From DATJSN01 sp035504095 (GTDB taxonomy: Bacteria > Planctomycetota > Phycisphaerae > WQYP01), in assembly GCA_035504095.1 (NCBI GenBank), contig DATJSN010000082.1, positions 1 through 26,746 of the forward strand: 26,746 nt of DNA, read 5' to 3'. A program made the position numbers and the translations under genes. Numbering within the stretch: position 1 is the stretch's first letter; every line of letters starts with the position of its first letter. A model generated the notes under the pieces. It was not told where the DNA came from. It made no database searches and saw only the letters and a list, made by a program, of their open reading frames with translations. Positions 1 through 8,253 of the stretch are shown here, in pieces.

Positions 1-56
1 TCCAGAATCTCCACTGACGACCGACGTTGATGAACGTCCACACCTACGTAGTACAT
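1..56 (-). CDS. IS110-family transposase, N-terminal fragment (runs off the left edge)
   Basis: Only the first 18 codons lie in the window. The ATG is at 56-54 and the peptide begins MYYVGVDVHQRRSSVEIL. The V-G-[VI]-D-[VI]-H start is the first strand of the RuvC-like DEDD nuclease domain of IS110 transposases, with Asp7 as the first catalytic acid. A strong Shine-Dalgarno (AAAGGAGG on the minus strand) sits just upstream and is followed by the GCTTGC arm of a long-range stem. IS110 enzymes are known to recombine DNA through a serine/DEDD mechanism guided by a bridge RNA made from the element's own non-coding end. The rest of the transposase and the right end lie outside the window, so integrity cannot be judged. 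Confidence 0.82.
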   Translation of the reverse strand, partial: MYYVGVDVHQRRSSVEIL

Positions 57-190
57 ATGCAAGCCTCCTTTCTGGCTGGTGGCGATCTGAACACAGGTTG
101 ACCCCGTTCGTCCAGACTGCGAGGCTTGCTTCATAGTTTCAAATAAGGATGTTCAGCAAGATTTGTTCTTGTTCGCAAAATTGCGAACGC
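57..190 (-). ncRNA. Putative IS110 bridge RNA in the left non-coding end
   Basis: The region just upstream of the transposase ATG is rich in inverted repeats when read on the transposase strand. From 5' to 3': GTTCGCAA/TTGCGAAC (188-171), a 5-bp stem CAAGA/TCTTG with a 5-nt loop just after it, and a 9-bp perfect stem pairing 129-121 with 67-59 (GCAAGCCTC/GAGGCTTGC). That stem encloses a 7-bp stem with one G-U pair (116-110 with 92-86). A 5' stem-loop followed by a larger hairpin with an internal loop is the layout described for IS110-group bridge RNAs, which lie upstream of the transposase in the left end. The RNA limits are guesses, and the assignment rests on position plus structure, not on a covariance match. 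Confidence 0.5.
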
Positions 191-453
191 GCTGAGTAGG
201 GCGTCATCTGTGGAATCTGACTTCGGTGAGCGCTCTTCGTTGATTACTTACTGTTTCAATTGCATTTGCCATCGCCCGACTCAGAACTGCGGCGGAGCCG
301 CTTAACCTGAATAGACTTTTCAACAATCTTTTTTGGGAATTAAAAAGCCCCGATCGGGATTTATTGAGTCCACCGCATTTCTAGAATTGTGCCAATTCGC
401 AATAGATGCCCTCGAATGGATGGCGAGGCGGAGATTTCCATCCATAAAAACGG
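57..453. other. Gene-free stretch: IS110 left end plus flank
   Basis: No credible protein gene is seen between the transposase start and the stop of the DUF4365 gene. The part nearest the transposase holds the putative bridge RNA. Further out are a GCGGC/GCCGC hairpin (289-301) and a CCCGATCGGG palindrome (350-359) followed on the minus strand by a run of five T, a weak terminator candidate for the DUF4365 gene. A 7-bp inverted repeat (417-423 with 438-444) lies next to the DUF4365 stop. The outer boundary of the IS element falls somewhere in about 190-345 and cannot be fixed without the right end or an empty-site comparison. Confidence 0.6.
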
Positions 454-807
454 TTACCAAAATTCATTTTTCACAGCATCAAAAAATTTATAGAGCGGCT
501 TTATCCCATAGAGAAGATAGTTCAAAGTTTTAGTTTCTACAGGTAACGAAATGCTGCCATCTTTATTCGTCGCAACGGATTTGCTCGATTTAAGCTGGAC
601 TTGTGCACGAAGATTAGTTATAAGTCCATATTTTTTAAGTTCAAAAGATCCATCGACACCGTAATCTTCGATACGTTCATCACGAAAAATAATGTTGTCT
701 TGTCCTCGTAAGAATGCATTTAGGGCATTGATGCTAGTGCGTTGCAGGCCAGCATTTGCATCTGATTTTGGTAATAGACCTAAATTGTCTTGAGATGATT
801 CTGACAA
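454..807 (-). CDS. DUF4365 domain protein, apparently C-terminally short
   Basis: The 117-residue product matches the N-terminal part of DUF4365: the R-x-x-x-N-A-x-N-A-F segment, the acid-rich E-D-Y-G-V-D-G-S-F-E motif (about residues 46-55) and the V-Q-L-K-S-S motif (about 70-75). These resemble the E/D...E...QxK core of restriction-like nucleases, and DUF4365 proteins are often found in defence or mobile contexts. The start is a TTG at 807 with GGAGG six bases upstream. The protein stops right after DAVKNEFW, where I would expect the fold to continue. Another frame stays open downstream to about 320 but is not recognisable as DUF4365, so a frameshift is possible but unproven. One 60-base stretch (601-660) is 20/60 G+C, unlike the core genes, which suggests transfer. 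An IS110 left end lies directly downstream. Confidence 0.7.
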   Translation of the reverse strand: MSESSQDNLGLLPKSDANAGLQRTSINALNAFLRGQDNIIFRDERIEDYGVDGSFELKKYGLITNLRAQVQLKSSKSVATNKDGSISLPVETKTLNYLLYGIKPLYKFFDAVKNEFW

Positions 808-1110
808 AGACAGCCTCCAATTACGTTCGTTAAATTCTAATCTTGGACAACTGTTGTTTGTATTCTATCTAGGAAGGCTCTCAGAGCGTACTTTGGTCTT
901 CCTAATCTCCTATATTCCACATAAAAATTTCCAAAAATTTTATCCCGGTCGGCTGATGACTATATAGAAGTAGTGCCGACGCAGGTCTAGCGCCCATCGT
1001 TGTGGAATTTATAGCTCGGGCATTCATTGCCGGGGTTAAATATTCCGGAGTGGTTCCGAAAATTGCACCATAAGAATAAAATGTGGGCATCAGAAAGCTG
1101 GAGCGGCTCT
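808..1110. other. Gene-free stretch with a degenerate REP-like hairpin
   Basis: This intergenic region separates the DUF4365 gene from the small lipoprotein. A minus-strand open frame (902-1090) has no gene-like features and reads through a degenerate copy of the CCCCGGCA hairpin repeat at about 1014-1037. I see nothing else that I can support here. Confidence 0.5.
1014..1037 (-). repeat. Degenerate copy of the CCCCGGCA hairpin repeat
   Basis: Read on the minus strand this is AACCCCGGCA, a short loop, then TGCCCGAGCT. It pairs imperfectly and matches the outer pattern of the hairpins at 8108-8128, 10605-10625 and 22778-22796. It is the least conserved of the four copies. Confidence 0.4.
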
Positions 1111-1320
1111 ATGAAATTTCCCACGCAATTTTACTCTCTCTTGATTGTCGTTGTTTTTGCGGCTCTGCTGTCCGGTTGTCAGCAAAATCGGGAGTCCGCT
1201 TCGTCGGAAGAGGTCGAGGTGGGGCAGCCCGTTTATGTCGCGCCGCCGCCGATATATCGCGGTCCGTTGATCCATGCGGCTGTTATTCAAAGCCCGCCGC
1301 CGGTGATGATCGTGCGGTAA
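1111..1320 (+). CDS. Small predicted lipoprotein
   Basis: The 69-residue product has a classic lipoprotein signal: MKF, a hydrophobic stretch (about residues 8-20), then LLSGC with the lipidated Cys at about residue 23. The mature part is only about 45 residues. It has an acidic linker (SSEEVEVG) followed by a proline-rich tail (PVYVAPPPIYRGP, QSPPPVMIV). I chose the ATG at 1111 because it places the signal peptide at the N-terminus and has GGAG about 7 bases upstream; the frame is open to an ATG at 1027, but that would put 28 unrelated residues before the signal. No family is recognised. It converges on the HD-GYP gene. Confidence 0.6.
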   Translation: MKFPTQFYSLLIVVVFAALLSGCQQNRESASSEEVEVGQPVYVAPPPIYRGPLIHAAVIQSPPPVMIVR

Positions 1321-1326
1321 ACACAA

Positions 1327-1360
1327 CTTAACCACAGAAGACACAAAGCCTAATAGAGAA
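1327..1360 (+). repeat. Degenerate CCACAGAG-type dispersed repeat
   Basis: The sequence AACCACAGAAGACACAAAG followed by an A/G-rich tail matches the widespread degenerate ACCACAGAG-ACACAGAG intergenic repeat. Related copies occur at 10569-10598 on this strand and at 10652-10673 and 25041-25084 on the other. Confidence 0.5.
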
Positions 1361-1387
1361 AAACCGGAGAGCTTTTTTCCTCTCCGC
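1355..1387 (-). terminator. Rho-independent terminator of the HD-GYP gene
   Basis: On the minus strand CGGAGAG (1386-1380) pairs perfectly with CTCTCCG (1371-1365) across an 8-nt A-rich loop, followed by GTTTTTCTC. It lies 27 bases past the HD-GYP stop codon. Confidence 0.65.
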
Positions 1388-1413
1388 AGCCTCTATGATC
1401 TGTGTCGCTGAAC

Positions 1414-2853
1414 TCAGACGGTTTCAAAAAGTTCGATTGTAGAAGCTTCTTTTTTCAGGGCACGGCGCAGGGCGTCAAGGCATTCGCCGTCGTAGGCCAG
1501 CCCGCGCTGCTCCTCCAGAATCGCCAGCGTTTCGTCGCAGGTTCGCGTAGGGTGATAGGCCCGAGGGTGATAAATTGCATCAAAGGCGCTGGCCAATGAC
1601 AGGATTCTGGCGTGCGGCGGAATTTCGTCGGCCTTCAACCCGCGCGGATAGCCATTGCCGTCAAGCCGTTCGTGATGCGCGCCGGCGAGGAAGGCCAGTT
1701 CGGAAACGCCATCCACGCGCTTCAAAAGCTGTTCGGAAAAAACCGGATGGAATTTAACGCGACGCCATTCATCCGCGCCGAGTTTGAAGGGCTTATCCAG
1801 GATCGAATTGCTGATTCCCAGTACGCCGATGTCGTGCAGCATACCGGCGCGATAGAGCAGACGGGCGTCGTCTTCCGGCAGCCCCATTTCTCTGGCGATA
1901 AGCTGGGCGTAATTGGCCACACGAACGGCGTGGCCGTGGGTATAGGTGCTTTTGGCGTCGATGACCTCGCCAAAAGCTTCGGCGACGTTGTTAAGCTGCT
2001 TTTCGTCAATCTGCACAATATATTCCGCGGGTTCCAGGTCGCGGACAAGATGCAGAATGTCGCAGTTGCGCAGCGGATCGGTGAACGTGCGTTCTTCAGC
2101 AAGGCCTTCCAAAGCGCTCACAAACACGGGATCAAACCACGTGCGGCTGAGCAGGCGAATATGATTCAGCACCTCTTTAAGCGAAGTGGAAGAATGATAA
2201 AGATCAAAAACCTGCGCCAGCAAGGCGATGCGGCTGGCAATGGGAATCTGGTCGCCTTTTTTCTGTTCCGGTTCGCCATGACCGTTGTAATGCTCGTCCA
2301 GGCAGCGAATACCGTCGGCGACGCCAAGAGAGAGGCCCATGCGGGCGACGAGTGCGATGCTGCGCTGCGCACGAAATTTAATCAGGCCGCGCTGAATCTG
2401 CCGGCCCTGCAGCGCGAGCTGTGCTATTTTGCCGAGGCGTTTGAAGAAAGAGTCGCGCGGCGCGACGTTTTGCCAGAGAAAACGGAGCGCCTGTCCGAAG
2501 TTATATGTATCCACGAGCCGATACCGGCTTTTGACCTTAATGTCATCGTTGGTGAAAAGCGTATGAATCCGGCTGGAAATTCCGGTGCCGCCGATGTCTT
2601 TGAGCAGAAGAGTGAAATACAGATCAGAGAGTTTTTCGGAATCCAGGCCGACTCGCTCGCCGATGTGCATGCCGATCCAGCAACTGCGCAGGGTATGGCC
2701 GGCGGGATGCCCTTCAGCAAGATCAATGGCATAACTTAAGGGACCGATAATTTCAGAGAGCCTGACAGTAGACCGAGGCTGGTGCAAAAGGATGGTTTCA
2801 TGGCGGATATCCAGAACCGCGGAATGTTGTGCCTGTTTCAAACGTGCTGACAT
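1414..2853 (-). CDS. Tandem HD / HD-GYP domain protein, predicted c-di-GMP phosphodiesterase
   Basis: This 479-residue protein has two HD-type halves. The C-terminal half (about residues 300-430) is a canonical HD-GYP domain: H306/H308, H340-D341 in MLHDIG, H369, then HHE at 393-395 and DGNGYPRG at 398-405. HD-GYP enzymes hydrolyse cyclic di-GMP using a two- or three-metal centre. The N-terminal half (about 50-220) looks like a relic: H53, KDIG instead of HDIG at 85-88, and HYNGHG at 188-193. It is likely non-catalytic and regulatory or structural. No REC, PAS or membrane segment is visible, so the input is unknown. The ATG at 2853 is preceded by AGGTG. A terminator follows the stop. The assignment is firm; c-di-GMP specificity is inferred from the intact GYP motif. 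Confidence 0.88.
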   Translation of the reverse strand: MSARLKQAQHSAVLDIRHETILLHQPRSTVRLSEIIGPLSYAIDLAEGHPAGHTLRSCWIGMHIGERVGLDSEKLSDLYFTLLLKDIGGTGISSRIHTLFTNDDIKVKSRYRLVDTYNFGQALRFLWQNVAPRDSFFKRLGKIAQLALQGRQIQRGLIKFRAQRSIALVARMGLSLGVADGIRCLDEHYNGHGEPEQKKGDQIPIASRIALLAQVFDLYHSSTSLKEVLNHIRLLSRTWFDPVFVSALEGLAEERTFTDPLRNCDILHLVRDLEPAEYIVQIDEKQLNNVAEAFGEVIDAKSTYTHGHAVRVANYAQLIAREMGLPEDDARLLYRAGMLHDIGVLGISNSILDKPFKLGADEWRRVKFHPVFSEQLLKRVDGVSELAFLAGAHHERLDGNGYPRGLKADEIPPHARILSLASAFDAIYHPRAYHPTRTCDETLAILEEQRGLAYDGECLDALRRALKKEASTIELFETV

Positions 2854-3080
2854 AAGCGCACCTGCTAAAAAGTCCTCGGCCGGATTATCGGAATCTCCAC
2901 GGACGCTGGGACGGCAAAAACCCGCGGGACTATGACATTTATCGGAAGAAATATTGCAGAGGCCTAGGCAATTCTGCGCAATCGGGGGTTATCAGACGGC
3001 GCTGCGCCAAGATCGGGTGGATCCGGATCAGGTAAACAGATGAACGAAACAAGAATTTTTTAATGACTTCGCACTGCCGA

Positions 3081-3845
3081 TTATTGAAGAGAAAAATCGG
3101 CGTGCACGACGGCCATGATGGTTTTTTGATACGACGTCGTATCGTTGTTGCCCTCACTGGAAACGTCAGTGGAATAAAGCGGATTGACCTGAAACACGCC
3201 CATGTTGGCATCGATGATGCGGCCAAGTGCACCGCCGCTGTTGGAGGCAATCTGGTTGGCACGGGCCCGGGCGTCGGCGGTGGCCATGGCGAGCATCACG
3301 AGCTTCAGATCGGCAAGTTTGGTGTAAATAAATTGCGGATCGTTTGACGTGATTTGCACGCCGGACTTTATCAGGTCCGTGATCTGGCGGCTGACATCAG
3401 CAACTTTTTGAACATCCTGGCTGGTGACCGTGATGGTCTGAGAGAGGGTCCAGCTGCTGATCTGGTCGGTTTGGTTGCCGTGCGCATCGCGTTTAAAGTT
3501 GGCGGTGGTATCGATCGAAGAAATCTGTATTTTCTCGTCCGAAATACCGTGCGAATGCAGATAGGCGAGCGTCGCGTTCATGCCGGCTTGGAGCTGGGTA
3601 TAGGCCTGCACCTGACTGGCGTTATCGCCTGTGATGGTAGCGGACCAGATAATCAGATCGGAAGCGATGTCCTTCTGGGCATATCCCACGACGCTGATGC
3701 TTTTTTGCGGGGCATGAACCTGCAGGTAAGCGAAGATGATCAGTGCGGCGCAAATGACGTTGGCCAGCGCGATTAAAGCGCCGGCGCGAAGCGTTACGGT
3801 AACGCGGGCGGGCAGATTAATTCCCGGTTTGTTTTCGCCGTCCAT
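3081..3845 (-). CDS. SIMPL domain (DUF541) membrane-anchored protein
   Basis: This 254-residue protein has a basic N-terminus, one membrane segment (about residues 21-41) and a SIMPL/DUF541 domain covering the rest. Family hallmarks are the ISVVGYAQKDIASDLIIWSATI strand pair after the membrane segment, LHSHGISDEKIQISSI in the middle, and the ATADARARANQIASNSGGALG segment near the C-terminus. SIMPL proteins are periplasmic or exported proteins of unclear biochemical role, some linked to stress or antigen-like functions. The ATG at 3845 has AGGGA about 10 bases upstream. It stands alone, with 227 bases separating it from the HD-GYP gene downstream. Confidence 0.85.
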   Translation of the reverse strand: MDGENKPGINLPARVTVTLRAGALIALANVICAALIIFAYLQVHAPQKSISVVGYAQKDIASDLIIWSATITGDNASQVQAYTQLQAGMNATLAYLHSHGISDEKIQISSIDTTANFKRDAHGNQTDQISSWTLSQTITVTSQDVQKVADVSRQITDLIKSGVQITSNDPQFIYTKLADLKLVMLAMATADARARANQIASNSGGALGRIIDANMGVFQVNPLYSTDVSSEGNNDTTSYQKTIMAVVHADFSLQ

Positions 3846-3991
3846 GGCTGAAAATCCCTAGAAACACTTAATTTCGTTTCTTATCCGACAGGCCATAACC
3901 TAACGGAGCAGCGTAGCAAATGAATAATGAAGGGAGCAAGAAAAATCCGGCTAGAAAATTTTATGGGACCTGCGTGGCTTCGTTGTAAAAA

Positions 3992-4420
3992 CTATGATTT
4001 TGCCCGTTTCATAAAGCGAATCACAACACCATATTCCGGGGAAGCTAACCCATCGAGACTGTTGTGTTCGATATCTTCAAGATATCCGAGTTTACTGGTC
4101 CATTTTCCTGAAGGAAGTTGTAAAGCAGCATGGGTGCAGCCATAAGCATTGCCGTAAAGGGCAATTTTTTCAAACCCGCTTTCCAAGGCTTCGGTTTCAC
4201 ACGGAACAAAGCCATGCAAATTAAAAAATTTGCTGAATGAATCCAAACTGCCATCTGATGGTATTTGTTCGGGCCAAAAATAACCGCCACTGGGATCTAT
4301 TCGCAAATCATTTTTTCCGATGGCCCAAGCATAACAGTTGTATTCAACTGTCGCTTCACTGGTAACGCGATAGCCGCTTTGCACAAGCAAAGGAAATTTG
4401 TCTTCGAGGTCCGATGGCAT
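3992..4420 (-). CDS. DUF7689 protein with possible papain-like Cys-His site (third gene of AT-rich operon)
   Basis: The 142-residue protein carries the pattern I associate with DUF7689: V-E-Y-N-C-Y-A-W-A-I-G (Cys29), H-A-A-L-Q (His97) and W-T-S-K-L-G-x-x-E-D-I-E-H (Asp116, His119), ending in a strand with VVIRFMKR. The order Cys, His, then a polar residue resembles the NlpC/papain-like hydrolase fold, but catalysis is inference. No signal peptide is seen, so it should act in the cytoplasm unless exported another way. Its ATG follows the TAA of the upstream gene with no gap (TAAATG), so translation must be coupled. It is AT-rich like its operon partners. Confidence 0.7.
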   Translation of the reverse strand: MPSDLEDKFPLLVQSGYRVTSEATVEYNCYAWAIGKNDLRIDPSGGYFWPEQIPSDGSLDSFSKFFNLHGFVPCETEALESGFEKIALYGNAYGCTHAALQLPSGKWTSKLGYLEDIEHNSLDGLASPEYGVVIRFMKRAKS

Positions 4421-4876
4421 TTAAAGCTTATATCCCTGGCTTCGCCCCCATTGAATCCAAGCCTGTGCCATTTCACGAACTTTACCACGACTCGATGGAG
4501 GCACAGGATCTTCGCCAGTGATTTCGCGAAGCGCAAAAAACCAATATGCGGGAGTGCGAACAAGATCAGCAAGCAAAAATGGAATAACAGGCCGCCCCAT
4601 TCTTATGATTTGCTGATAGGCAGGATGTTGCGAGGATTGAAGTACAGAGGAAATATGTGCACAGTCGTTCTTCCATTGCTGAGCAAACCTTCTAAAGTGA
4701 GCCTCTGTTTTCAAGTAGGTGGCTTGTCGCTGAAGTTCAACCACTTCCCGGAATTGTTGTGCCAATTCTTGACGAGCTGGCGAACTCCTGTCTAGGAGCG
4801 AATCGGCATAATCGCTCGTCTGCCATAGTTCATAATTGCGCGATTCTAAAGAATTATGTGCGGCTAAAGTCGGCAT
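4421..4876 (-). CDS. Uncharacterised 151-residue protein (second gene of AT-rich operon)
   Basis: The product has no named domain that I can assign, but its C-terminal half looks like a recurrent prokaryotic family: HPAYQQIIRMGRPVIPFLLADL (about residues 84-105), then an aromatic-rich WFFALREITGEDPVPP segment (about 112-127) and a final WIQWGRSQGYKL. From memory, proteins with this signature are commonly encoded directly before DUF7689 proteins, as here. The N-terminal half is helical and charged. The start codon overlaps the stop of the TIGR04255 gene by one base (TGATG), and the next gene begins right after its own stop. This gene is therefore held in strict stoichiometry with both neighbours. 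Function unknown. Confidence 0.7.
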   Translation of the reverse strand: MPTLAAHNSLESRNYELWQTSDYADSLLDRSSPARQELAQQFREVVELQRQATYLKTEAHFRRFAQQWKNDCAHISSVLQSSQHPAYQQIIRMGRPVIPFLLADLVRTPAYWFFALREITGEDPVPPSSRGKVREMAQAWIQWGRSQGYKL

Positions 4877-5607
4877 CAGCTAATCAATCTCCGAGTTTTA
4901 TCGGTAATGCAGGCTTCAAACACTTCGTTTTTACGCCTACGAAGAGATTCAAGCAAGTCAAAAAAGTCTATCGGAATTTCCTTTTCTCGAAAAAGATCGA
5001 TGTCCAGCATAATCGATACGCCATCTTCTCTATGCGGCGGCAAGATTGTTTCATTTAAAGTCAACCACGACTCTATATCTGGGTAAGCGAGCATAACCTG
5101 CATTAAAAATCCAGCCATAGCCTGGGGTAATCCTTTGGCAATTTCCGGCACTGTAAGAAGGTAATCTTTTAAATCACCCATTGGCAACGGAAATTCAAAT
5201 CGGTTGATATATCTAACCTCAATTTTTGTAATTGCTTTAACATTCATTTTAGTCTGATAGTCATTCCAAATTTTAATGAATTCATCTCTTAAAGCTTCCC
5301 AATTTTCATAAGGCGTTAATCGGCTTAAAGATATTCCATCTGGCCGAACCTGAAGAGCGAACTTGCCGTCATTCGCCAGGTAAGACCAGCCGGTATGCTT
5401 TATCTGCAGGTGGACATCGTATTGCCCCGGTTGTGGAGTAACTTGTAACTGGTTATTCCCTAGGGCAGCAAATAGTTTGTAGGATTGCCCGATTCCAGCT
5501 AGAAATTGATCCAGTGGTGGTGGAGAAGCGGCATCAGGGGCAGGTATTGAAACATTGATCAATGCTTCTACAACAGGAGCATTTTTATAGCGTTTTGTTT
5601 CACTCAT
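4876..5607 (-). CDS. TIGR04255 family protein (first gene of AT-rich operon)
   Basis: The 243-residue protein begins with the typical family signature R-Y-K-N-A-P-V-V-E-A-L-I-N-V-S-I (about residues 6-21). In the middle are W-x-x-L-R-D-E-F, K-I-E-V-R-Y-I-N-R-F-E-F-P and a C-terminal I-M-L-D-I-D-L-F segment, all usual for TIGR04255, a sporadically distributed prokaryotic family of unknown function. No membrane segment or signal is seen. Upstream Shine-Dalgarno is poor. The gene is strikingly AT-rich (5221-5280 is 13/60 G+C) compared with acs beside it. Its stop overlaps the start of the next gene, marking it as the head of a three-gene unit. It could be a sensor or scaffold for the putative hydrolase at the end of the operon, but that is speculation. 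Confidence 0.78.
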   Translation of the reverse strand: MSETKRYKNAPVVEALINVSIPAPDAASPPPLDQFLAGIGQSYKLFAALGNNQLQVTPQPGQYDVHLQIKHTGWSYLANDGKFALQVRPDGISLSRLTPYENWEALRDEFIKIWNDYQTKMNVKAITKIEVRYINRFEFPLPMGDLKDYLLTVPEIAKGLPQAMAGFLMQVMLAYPDIESWLTLNETILPPHREDGVSIMLDIDLFREKEIPIDFFDLLESLRRRKNEVFEACITDKTRRLIS

Positions 5608-5671
5608 GGCGACATCTTATCCGACAATAAAAAGCCGACAAGCAGAAACAAAAACTGAATACCGAACACCG

Positions 5672-5689
5672 CGCCACGAAATCGTGGCG
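5672..5689 (-). terminator. Hairpin directly after acs, likely terminator or 3' stabiliser
   Basis: CGCCACGA (5672-5679) and TCGTGGCG (5682-5689) form a perfect 8-bp inverted repeat starting right after the acs stop codon. The T-rich run (CAGTTTTTGTTT) comes about 15 bases later, so this is not a textbook intrinsic terminator. Confidence 0.45.
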
Positions 5690-5690
5690 A

Positions 5691-7652
<1,962 letters not shown>

Positions 7653-7717
7653 ATTTCCTCATTTCTCCAGAACCGCGACAGATGCGAACTAACATTTTAA
7701 CATATACAGGTGGTAAA

Positions 7718-7737
7718 GCGATAAAGATCTTTATCGC
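7718..7737. promoter_or_regulatory. Perfect 20-bp palindrome in the acs-ybjQ divergent region
   Basis: GCGATAAAGATCTTTATCGC is identical on both strands. It lies 18 bases upstream of the ybjQ ATG, just before its Shine-Dalgarno GGAG (7744-7747), and 65 bases upstream of the acs ATG. As DNA it could bind a dimeric regulator and control both genes. As RNA it would form an 8-bp hairpin in the ybjQ leader. Which one is true cannot be told from sequence. Confidence 0.6.
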
Positions 7738-7755
7738 ACCCCTGGAGAATCTAGC

Positions 7756-8076
7756 ATGATCGTGGTAACGACAAACAATATTGAAGGCAAGGAAATACTT
7801 GAATACAAAGGACTGGTGCGCGGCATCGTGGTGCGGACGCCTACGGTCTGGCAGGTGATTGCGCGTGGCTTTAAAGGCCTGCTGAGCGGCAACAACATCC
7901 GTTACATGCGCATGTGTGAACAGGCGAGGCAGGAAGCTTACACGATGATGATTCAGCACGCGGTGGAACTGGGGGCCAACGCCGTGGTCGGTGTGCGTTA
8001 CGACACGGGCGATCTGGGTGGATATCACGGATCGTCGGAAGTGTTCTGTTACGGCACGGCAGTGATATTGCGCTAG
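7756..8076 (+). CDS. YbjQ / UPF0145 family protein
   Basis: The 106-residue protein is a full-length member of the YbjQ (UPF0145, 'heavy-metal-binding domain') family. It shows the N-terminal strand TTNNIEGKEILEYKGLVRGIVV, the central helix with ARQEAYTMMIQHAVELGANAVVGVRYD, and the final strand YGTAVIL. Family members form beta-rich pentamers; the biochemical role is unsettled and metal binding is not supported by a Cys-rich site here. GGAG lies 8 bases before the ATG. A hairpin terminator follows. The gene diverges from acs. Confidence 0.9.
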   Translation: MIVVTTNNIEGKEILEYKGLVRGIVVRTPTVWQVIARGFKGLLSGNNIRYMRMCEQARQEAYTMMIQHAVELGANAVVGVRYDTGDLGGYHGSSEVFCYGTAVILR

Positions 8077-8105
8077 GTGATAGGTTATGAAGACTAACAA
8101 GAACC

Positions 8106-8140
8106 GGCCCCGGCAGGAAATGCCAGGGCTTTTTACTTTT
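8106..8140 (+). terminator. Terminator after ybjQ, copy of the CCCCGGCA hairpin
   Basis: CCCCGGCA (8108-8115) pairs with TGCCAGGG (8121-8128) with one mismatch and is followed by GCTTTTTACTTTTT. The stem belongs to the same dispersed hairpin family as 10605-10625 and 22778-22796, so a repeat appears to have been adopted as a terminator. Confidence 0.6.
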
Positions 8141-8253
8141 TAACTTTTACTTTTTCCTTGGTTTGTAGCCTGTGTTTTGTGGACTCTCATTTAGTTGGCA
8201 ATCTTGAAGCCCGTTTTACGAATTTCGCCTTTTTATCTGGTAGCAGATCCGGT

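Noticed and set aside
902..1090. 62-codon minus-strand ORF upstream of the DUF4365 gene region
   Set aside because: It runs through a degenerate hairpin repeat, has no usable Shine-Dalgarno and no recognised domain; similar frames arise from dispersed repeats.
1612..2739. 375-codon plus-strand ORF
   Set aside because: It is antisense to the HD-GYP gene and has no family features.
3876..5630. Shared 12-mer TGTCGGATAAGA upstream of the SIMPL and TIGR04255 genes
   Set aside because: A pair of matching 12-mers is expected many times by chance in a window of this size, and the distances to the start codons differ.
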